Program-made: the position numbers and the translations under genes
Origin: Nocardioides zeae
GTDB taxonomy: Bacteria > Actinomycetota > Actinomycetes > Propionibacteriales > Nocardioidaceae
Direction: 5' to 3'
Assembly: GCF_010686755.1 (NCBI RefSeq)
Contig: NZ_JAAGXA010000012.1
Location: 46,485 to 110,484 of the forward strand
Length of the DNA: 64,000 bases
Notes under the pieces: model-generated
The model's database searches: none
The model's input: only the letters and a program-made list of their open reading frames with translations
Told to the model about the DNA's origin: nothing
Part shown: positions 58,896-64,000 of the stretch, piece by piece
Position numbering within the stretch: position 1 is the stretch's first letter
How the letters are laid out: every line of letters starts with the position of its first letter

Positions 58896-60244
58896 GCAGG
58901 CCTGGGCGGGCCCGGGTAGGCCGACAGCACCTCACCCAGCACCTCCACGAACCGCGCGGCGTCGCGCTCGGTGGCGACGAGGGGTGGGCGGACCTTGAGC
59001 GTCGAGCCCCACGGGCCGCACACCGACGTCAGGACGCCCCGGTCGCGCATCCCGTTGACGACGTCGGCGGCGAGCTCGGTGCCGGGTTCGGTCGACCCCT
59101 CGGCGGCCACCAGCTCGACCCCCACGAAGAGTCCGTCGCCGCGCACGTCGGCGACGACGGGGTGGTGCGCGGCCACCTCCCGCACACCCGTGCGGAGGGC
59201 GGCGCCGACGCGGGCGGCGTTCTCCTGAAGGCCCTCCTCCTCGATGACGTCGAGCACCGCGGCGGCGGCGGCGACGCTGACGTGGTTGCCGCCGAAGGTG
59301 TTGAAGTAGGGCACCGTCGACGCGAAGGGCTCGAGCACGGCGGCCCGCGCGGCCATCCCGGCGATCGGCAGGCCGTTGCCCATCGGCTTGCCCATCGTGA
59401 CGATCTCGGGGTCGAGGCCGTGGCGCTCGAAGCCCCAGAACGCGCTGCCCGTGCGGGCGAACCCGGGCTGCACCTCGTCGGCGACGAGCACTCCGCCCGC
59501 GGCCCGGACGGCCTCGACGGCGGGCGCGAGGTAGCCCGCCGGGTGGCTGTGCACGCCGTCGGACGACAGGATCGAGTCGACGAGGAACGCGGAGGGCCGC
59601 ACCCCGGCGACCGCCATGGCGTCGAGCGCCCCGTGCACCGCGGCGAGCAGCTCGGCCGCGGGGTCGGCGCCCGGGCGGCGCAGCGGGTCGGGCGCCGGGA
59701 CGGTCCACACGTGCTCCCCGCGCGGCGCCCCGCGACCCAGCGACGGCGAGGCGCCGGTCACGAGCGCGGTGTTGCCGTGGTAGGCCTCCTCCGTCACGAT
59801 CACGCCGGTCCCGCCCGTCGCGGCGGCGGCCACCCGCAGCGCGAGGTCGTTGGCCTCCGACCCGGTGCAGGTCAGCATCACCTGGTCGACGGCCGGGGGC
59901 AGGAGCCCGAGGAGACGCTCCGCGTAGGCGACGAGCCCCGCGTCGACGTACCGCGTGTGCGTGCTCAGCGTCGCCGCCTGCCGGGCCACGGCGGCGGCGA
60001 CCCGCGGGTGGGCGTGGCCGACGCTCGCGACGTTGTTGTAGGCGTCGAGGTAGGCGCGCCCGTCGGCGTCGTAGAGGTACGCACCGCTCCCCCGCACCAG
60101 CTCGAGCGGCTCGCGGTAGAAGAGCCGGTAGGCCGGGCCCAGGGCGGCCGCGCGCCGCCGCAGGAGGTCCCCGGCACCCGTGCCGGGCCCGTCCGCGTCG
60201 GGTCGGTACGCGTTCGCGTCGAGGATGCTGGAGCGGGTCGCCAC
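58892..60244 (-). CDS. class III PLP enzyme, probable amino-phosphoalcohol phospholyase
   Basis: A 450-residue class III aminotransferase-fold protein. GSGAYLYDADGRAYLDAYNN then VASVGHAHPRV, TCTGSEANDLALRVA, AYHGNTALVTGASPS, VLVADEVQPGFARTGSAFWGF, and PLP-Lys in IVTMGKPMGNGLPIAG. The NNVASVGHAHP stretch and the DEVQPGF...MGKPMGNG segment match the ethanolamine-phosphate / 5-phosphohydroxylysine phospholyase branch (AGXT2L) rather than ordinary transaminases. GTG at 60244 has AAGGAG 5 bases upstream. Divergent from a kinase gene that could supply the phosphorylated substrate. Confidence 0.9.
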   Translation of the reverse strand: MATRSSILDANAYRPDADGPGTGAGDLLRRRAAALGPAYRLFYREPLELVRGSGAYLYDADGRAYLDAYNNVASVGHAHPRVAAAVARQAATLSTHTRYVDAGLVAYAERLLGLLPPAVDQVMLTCTGSEANDLALRVAAAATGGTGVIVTEEAYHGNTALVTGASPSLGRGAPRGEHVWTVPAPDPLRRPGADPAAELLAAVHGALDAMAVAGVRPSAFLVDSILSSDGVHSHPAGYLAPAVEAVRAAGGVLVADEVQPGFARTGSAFWGFERHGLDPEIVTMGKPMGNGLPIAGMAARAAVLEPFASTVPYFNTFGGNHVSVAAAAAVLDVIEEEGLQENAARVGAALRTGVREVAAHHPVVADVRGDGLFVGVELVAAEGSTEPGTELAADVVNGMRDRGVLTSVCGPWGSTLKVRPPLVATERDAARFVEVLGEVLSAYPGPPRPA

Positions 60245-60407
60245 GGGTTCTCCTTTTGGTATGGGACTGCCCACCAGCATGCACGGTCGGCTTGTTACAT
60301 CTCGTTTCGGCCCGGTGAAATCCGTCGACGAATTGGTCTGCTCGGGTCGTTCGCACGGTCTACTGGTCCCCGAGCGGGAGAGTCCCGCCGCACCCCGGGG
60401 AGGACCC

Positions 60408-61418
60408 ATGCTCAGCGTCGAGGACTGCGACGAGATCCTGGCGGCCGCACTGCCCGCGTACGGCGCGGGCGACGCCCCCCGCCGGCTCCTCAGCCTGTCG
60501 GAGAACGCGACGTACCTCGTCGGGACCGGCGCCGACCGGGTCGTCGCCCGGGTGCACCGCCCGGGCTACCAGACCCCGGCCTCCATCGACGCGGAGCTGG
60601 CCTGGCTCGACCGGCTGCGGTCCTCGGGGACCGTCACCACCCACGCGGTCGTGCCGGCGCTCGACGGGCGGCGCGTCGTCAGCGTGCCGCGCCCCGACGG
60701 CGACCGGCACGTCGTCCTCTTCACCTTCGTCGTCGGCGGCACCGGGGAGGAGCGCCCCGACGCGCTGCCCACCGAGGAGCTCGGCCGCGTGACCGCGCGG
60801 ATGCACCGCGACGTCACCGACTGGGAGCTCCCCGACGGCTTCACCCGCTTCCACTGGGACGCCGCCGCCTGCCTCGGTCCCGGCGCCCGCTGGGGCGACT
60901 GGGCCGCCGGCCCCGGGGTGCGTGCCACCGACCTGCCCGTGCTCGACGCGGCCGCGAGCGCCGTGCGGGCCCGGCTCGCGGCGTACGGGCAGGGGCGCGA
61001 GCGCTACGGGCTCGTGCACGCCGACCTGCGCCACGCGAACCTCATGGTCGGCGACGACGGCTCCCTGACGGTCATCGACTTCGACGACTGCGGGTTCGGG
61101 TGGTTCCTCTACGACCTGGCCACGGTGACGTCGTGGATCGAGCACGAGCCGGGGGCGCAGGCCACGGCGGCGGCGTGGCTCGCCGGCTACCTCACCGAGC
61201 GCCCCCTCACCGAGGAGGACCTCGCGATGGTGCCGACGTTCGTCATGCTCCGCCGCCTCATGCTCACCGCCTGGCTCGGCACCCACCCCGGCTCGCCGCC
61301 GGCGCTCGCCCTCGGCACGACGTACGGCGCGGGCACCGGCGACCTGGCCCGCCGCTACCTCCACGACCCCGCCTGGTTCCGGCTCCCCGTGCCGGCCGCC
61401 ACCCACCGGAAGGACTGA
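60408..61418 (+). CDS. small-molecule kinase (APH/hydroxylysine-kinase-like)
   Basis: A 336-residue kinase-fold protein: [27 protein letters not shown] (ATP site), catalytic [13 protein letters not shown] and [18 protein letters not shown]. Such sequences are close to hydroxylysine kinase and homoserine-kinase-like proteins. GGGGAGGA precedes ATG. Next to the AGXT2L-like enzyme it suggests a two-step route: phosphorylate an amino alcohol, then eliminate phosphate and ammonia. Confidence 0.88.
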   Translation: MLSVEDCDEILAAALPAYGAGDAPRRLLSLSENATYLVGTGADRVVARVHRPGYQTPASIDAELAWLDRLRSSGTVTTHAVVPALDGRRVVSVPRPDGDRHVVLFTFVVGGTGEERPDALPTEELGRVTARMHRDVTDWELPDGFTRFHWDAAACLGPGARWGDWAAGPGVRATDLPVLDAAASAVRARLAAYGQGRERYGLVHADLRHANLMVGDDGSLTVIDFDDCGFGWFLYDLATVTSWIEHEPGAQATAAAWLAGYLTERPLTEEDLAMVPTFVMLRRLMLTAWLGTHPGSPPALALGTTYGAGTGDLARRYLHDPAWFRLPVPAATHRKD

Positions 61419-61422
61419 GACC

Positions 61423-62196
61423 GTGTTCGACCTCTCCGACGTGAAGGTGCTCGTCACCGGCGGCTCCCGCGGCATCGGCCTCGGGATCGCGACCGTCTTC
61501 GCCCGCGCCGGGGCCGCCGTCGCGGTCACCGCCCGCGGCACCGCCGACCTCGAGGCCGCCGCCGCGACGCTCGAGGCCGCCGGCGCCCGCGCCGTCGTCA
61601 CCGTGGCGGGCGACCTCGCCACGAGGGCCGGCGCCGCGGAGGTCGTCGGCACGGCGATCGCGGAGCTGGGCGGCCTCGACGTGCTCGCCGCCAACGCGGG
61701 GATCTTCCCCGAGGCCCGGCTTCGGGACATGACGGAGGAGGACCTCGCGCAGGTGCTCGCCGTCAACGTCGGCGGCACGGTGCACGCCGTGCAGGCGGCG
61801 CTCCCCGCCCTCGAGGCCTCCGGCCGCGGTCGGGTCGTGCTGACCTCGTCGATCACGGGTCCGACCACCGGCTTCCCGGGGTGGTCGCACTACGGCGCCT
61901 CGAAGGCGGCGCAGCTCGGGTTCATGCGCAGCGCCGCCCTCGAGCTCGCACCGGCGCGCATCACCGTCAACGCCGTGCTGCCCGGCAACGTGCTGACGGA
62001 GGGGCTGGCCGGTATGGGGCAGGACTACCTCGACGGCATGGCCCGCTCGATCCCGATGGGGGCGCTCGGCACGCCCGCGGACATCGGCCACGCGGTAGCG
62101 TTCCTCGCGAGCCGCGAGGCCGGCTTCGTCACGGGCCACGCCCTGGTCGTCGACGGCGGCCAGGTGCTGCCCGAGTCGCCCGACGCGGTGGCCTGA
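61423..62196 (+). CDS. short-chain dehydrogenase/reductase
   Basis: A 257-residue SDR of the FabG type: [22 protein letters not shown], catalytic Ser in [15 protein letters not shown], and C-terminal [13 protein letters not shown] start 4 bp after the kinase gene. It may oxidise or reduce the semialdehyde formed by the phospholyase step. Confidence 0.93.
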   Translation: MFDLSDVKVLVTGGSRGIGLGIATVFARAGAAVAVTARGTADLEAAAATLEAAGARAVVTVAGDLATRAGAAEVVGTAIAELGGLDVLAANAGIFPEARLRDMTEEDLAQVLAVNVGGTVHAVQAALPALEASGRGRVVLTSSITGPTTGFPGWSHYGASKAAQLGFMRSAALELAPARITVNAVLPGNVLTEGLAGMGQDYLDGMARSIPMGALGTPADIGHAVAFLASREAGFVTGHALVVDGGQVLPESPDAVA

Positions 62197-62252
62197 CGGC
62201 CCGACCGGGCCTGACCGGGCCACGACCGGGCCACGAGCAGGGAGGACCCACG

Positions 62253-63044
62253 GTGGCGGAGACCGAGGGCGGCGCGGTCGCGGAGGACGTGCGCCGTCGC
62301 ATCGTGCGCCTCCTCTCCTCGGGCGCGCTGCGGCCCGGCGACCGCCTCGGCACCGAGCGGGAGATGGCCGAGCGGTTCGACGTCTCCCGGTCGACCCTGC
62401 GCAGCGCCCTCGTGCCCCTGGGGCGGGCGGGGGTGCTGGAGCGCCGTACCGGCCGCGGCGGCGGCACCTTCGTGCGCGCCGGGCTCGTCGAGCGCGAGGC
62501 CGCCGAGCGGCTGGGCCTGCCCGAGCGCCTCGACGCGACGGGGCACGCGGCCGCGACCGCGCTCCTCGGGTCGGTGCTGCGTCCCGCCGGCGAGGCCGAG
62601 GCGGCCGCCCTGCGGCTCGATCCCGGGGCGACGGTCGTGGAGGTGGAGCGGGTCCGGTACGCCGACGGCCTGCCCCTCTCGCTCGACGTCGCCCGGTTCC
62701 CGTCCGCCCTGGTGCCCGACCTGCTCGCGCAGCCGTTGGAGCAGTCGCTCTACGCCCTGCTCGACGCGGTCTACGGGCTGCGGCCCGACGTGACCGAGGA
62801 GCAGGTGACCGTCGTGCGCGCCAACGAGCGGGAGGCGCGGGAGCTCGCCGTACCCACCGGCTCGCCGCTCCTCCACGTCACCCGCGTCGCGGCGACCGCG
62901 GAGGGCACCCCGTTCGAGCTGTCCGACGACCTCTTCCGGGCCGACCGGGTGCGGCTCGTCGCGCGGCGCACGTCGCGGAGCGTCGACCGCGCCGAGAGCC
63001 GGGCCGCCGACGGGGTGATCGAGATCGGGCTGGGCGCGGGGTGA
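62253..63044 (+). CDS. GntR-family regulator, HutC/UTRA class
   Basis: A 263-residue regulator: winged helix (VRRRIVRLLSSGALRPGDRL; REMAERFDVSRSTLRSAL) and UTRA ligand domain (LDPGATVVEVERVRYADGLPLSLDVARFP; YGLRPDVTEEQVTVVRANEREARELAV pattern). GGAGGA precedes GTG at 62253. Probably controls the kinase/phospholyase/SDR genes it follows. Overlaps mobA by 4 bp (GTGA), joining a cofactor gene to this operon. Confidence 0.9.
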   Translation: MAETEGGAVAEDVRRRIVRLLSSGALRPGDRLGTEREMAERFDVSRSTLRSALVPLGRAGVLERRTGRGGGTFVRAGLVEREAAERLGLPERLDATGHAAATALLGSVLRPAGEAEAAALRLDPGATVVEVERVRYADGLPLSLDVARFPSALVPDLLAQPLEQSLYALLDAVYGLRPDVTEEQVTVVRANEREARELAVPTGSPLLHVTRVAATAEGTPFELSDDLFRADRVRLVARRTSRSVDRAESRAADGVIEIGLGAG

Positions 63045-63676
63045 CCGGGCGCGGCGAGAGGCTCGGCGGCGTCGTGCTCGCCGGGGGACGCGGGTCGCGC
63101 CTCGGCGGCGTGCGGAAGGCCGACCTGCGCCACGACGGCGCGACCCTGCTCGACCGCGCCCTCGCGGCCTGCGCGGACTGCGCGGAGGTCGTGGTGGTGG
63201 GTGACCCGCCGGCCGACGGTCGCGCGGGGGTGCGGTTCGTGCGGGAGGAGCCGGCGTACGGCGGGCCCGCCAGCGCCCTGCTCGCCGGGGTCTCGGCGCT
63301 CGCGCCGGGTACGACGACGGTCCTCGCGATCGGCGTCGACATGCCCCTGCTGGACCGTGCTGCGGTGCGGCGGCTCGTGGCCGCTGCTGCGTCCGGTGCG
63401 CCGGGATCGGACGGGGCCGACGGGGCCGACGGGGCCGACGGGGCCGACGGGGCCGTGCTCGTCGACGCCGACGGACGCCGGCACCTCGCCCTCGTCGTGC
63501 GGACCGCGGCCCTGGCGCGGGTGGCGCCCCCGCCCGCGGAGCGCACCGGGATGCCGCTGCGGCGGTTGCTCGCCGGGCTCCGGCTCGGTCCGGTCGCCGC
63601 CCGCGACGGCGAGGAGGCCGACGTCGACACCTGGGACGACGCCGCGCGGCTCGGGGTGGAGCGCGGCCGGGCCTGA
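63041..63676 (+). CDS. mobA: molybdenum cofactor guanylyltransferase MobA-like
   Basis: A 211-residue nucleotidyltransferase: N-terminal GGVVLAGGRGSRLGGVRKADLRHDG is the MobA GTP site, then REEPAYGGPASALLAGV and AIGVDMPLLD (metal Asp). It would add GMP (or CMP) to molybdopterin. A poly-(Gly-Ala-Asp) run at about residues 123-138 comes from a 9-bp DNA repeat and lies in a loop. Near the moa/moe genes but transcribed with the GntR regulator. Confidence 0.87.
   Translation: MTGRGERLGGVVLAGGRGSRLGGVRKADLRHDGATLLDRALAACADCAEVVVVGDPPADGRAGVRFVREEPAYGGPASALLAGVSALAPGTTTVLAIGVDMPLLDRAAVRRLVAAAASGAPGSDGADGADGADGADGAVLVDADGRRHLALVVRTAALARVAPPPAERTGMPLRRLLAGLRLGPVAARDGEEADVDTWDDAARLGVERGRA
63410..63454. 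repeat. 9-bp tandem repeat inside mobA
   Basis: Five exact copies of GACGGGGCC encode Asp-Gly-Ala. Length change would keep the frame, so the loop can vary by slippage. Confidence 0.95.
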
Positions 63677-63701
63677 CGACGTCAGGACCGCACGGGACGG
63701 G

Positions 63702-64000
63702 TCACCGGAGACGCAGCGGCAGGTCCAGGGCGTCCGCCAGCTGCTCGGGCGTCGTCGTCCCGAAGGTCTCGCGGACCACGACGCCCTCGGGCGTCAGGTC
63801 GAAGACGGCGACCTCGGTGTAGACCCGGTCGACGCACCCCACACCGGTGAGCGGGTAGGTGCACGTGGGCACCAGCTTGGGCGAGCCGTCCTTGGCGAAC
63901 AGCGTCATCATGACGAACACCGACTTGGCGCCGGTGGCCAGGTCCATGGCCCCGCCGACCGCCGGGATCGCGTCGGGCGCGCCGGTGTGCCAGTTGGCCA
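63702..64000 (-). CDS. 3-oxoacid CoA-transferase subunit B, C-terminal part (partial)
   Basis: The last 98 codons of a gene that runs off the window end. NWHTGAPDAIPAVGGAMDLA then VFVMMTLFAKDGSPKLV, CTYPLTGVGCVDRVYTEVAVFD and GVVVRETFGTTTPEQL are typical of the B subunit of succinyl-CoA:3-ketoacid (ScoB) or 3-oxoadipate (PcaJ) CoA-transferase. The catalytic Glu lies in the missing part. Convergent with mobA. Confidence 0.92.
   Translation of the reverse strand, partial: ANWHTGAPDAIPAVGGAMDLATGAKSVFVMMTLFAKDGSPKLVPTCTYPLTGVGCVDRVYTEVAVFDLTPEGVVVRETFGTTTPEQLADALDLPLRLR

Noticed and set aside
1..64000. tRNA, rRNA, CRISPR arrays, insertion sequences
   Set aside because: None was seen: no cloverleaf-like TTCGAATCC ends, no regular repeat-spacer array, no transposase-like protein and no terminal inverted repeats with target duplications.

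Overview
The window is very GC-rich chromosomal DNA from a high-GC actinobacterium, most likely of the Nocardioidaceae (Nocardioides-like). This is inferred from GC content, frequent GTG starts, 4-bp ATGA/GTGA gene overlaps, an F420-type LLM oxidoreductase, an MprAB-PepD-like stress operon, DUF2510 proteins and a twin-arginine signal followed by PAYAAS. I see no rRNA, tRNA, CRISPR, IS element or prophage. About 60 protein genes fill nearly all of it.

Layout. 0.1-13.4 kb: CoxE-like VWA protein with MoxR ATPase, a GlsB/YeaQ membrane protein, a CDF metal exporter behind a CsoR-like palindrome, a glutathionyl-hydroquinone-reductase-type GST, a Tat-secreted unknown behind a second CsoR-like box, a membrane protein with a zinc metallopeptidase, two DUF2510 paralogues, and a transglutaminase plus ATP-grasp/alpha-E pair. 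13.4-15.1 kb: two lipoproteins and a repeat-rich 429-bp gap.

15.1-30.3 kb is the most interesting region: an apparently undescribed catabolic regulon. It holds a P450, aldehyde dehydrogenase, SDR, truncated PPDK-like protein, TetR and KshB-like reductase in one overlapping operon; a divergent acyl-CoA synthetase operon with a winged-helix protein and a phosphatase; a kinase-like protein, SnoaL-like protein and LLM oxidoreductase operon; and a separate PEP-utilising swivel-domain protein. All four promoters carry the same operator, [T/A]GTGAC-N6-GTCGC[A/T], touching the -10 region in the three minus-strand cases. The two dikinase-like proteins together resemble a split phosphotransferase of the phenylphosphate-synthase or rifampicin-phosphotransferase type, which suggests a hydroxylated substrate is phosphorylated.

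30.5-40.1 kb: HisC-like aminotransferase, VanZ-like protein, a DDAH-like amidinohydrolase divergent from its probable FCD-GntR regulator across a perfect palindrome, a YvlD/LMW-PTP/fructosamine-kinase operon (possible protein deglycation), and a MprA-MprB-PepD-lipoprotein operon. 40.1-50.7 kb: pabB with an in-frame palindromic insertion, pabA, a fused TrpE/PhzE-like enzyme, a double GNAT protein, a glycosyltransferase, HelD, a second transglutaminase and an enoyl-CoA hydratase-like protein.

50.9-64 kb: a molybdopterin oxidoreductase with its 7Fe ferredoxin and NAD(P)H reductase, an AraC regulator, moaE-moaA-moaD-moeA, a class III PLP enzyme with a kinase (phospholyase/kinase pair), SDR, HutC-type GntR, mobA, and the 3' end of a CoA-transferase subunit B gene.

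Four loci (14.7/30.4, 35.8, 41.0 and 54.4 kb) carry palindromic 'keyword' repeats of unrelated sequence but similar architecture; one lies inside pabB.
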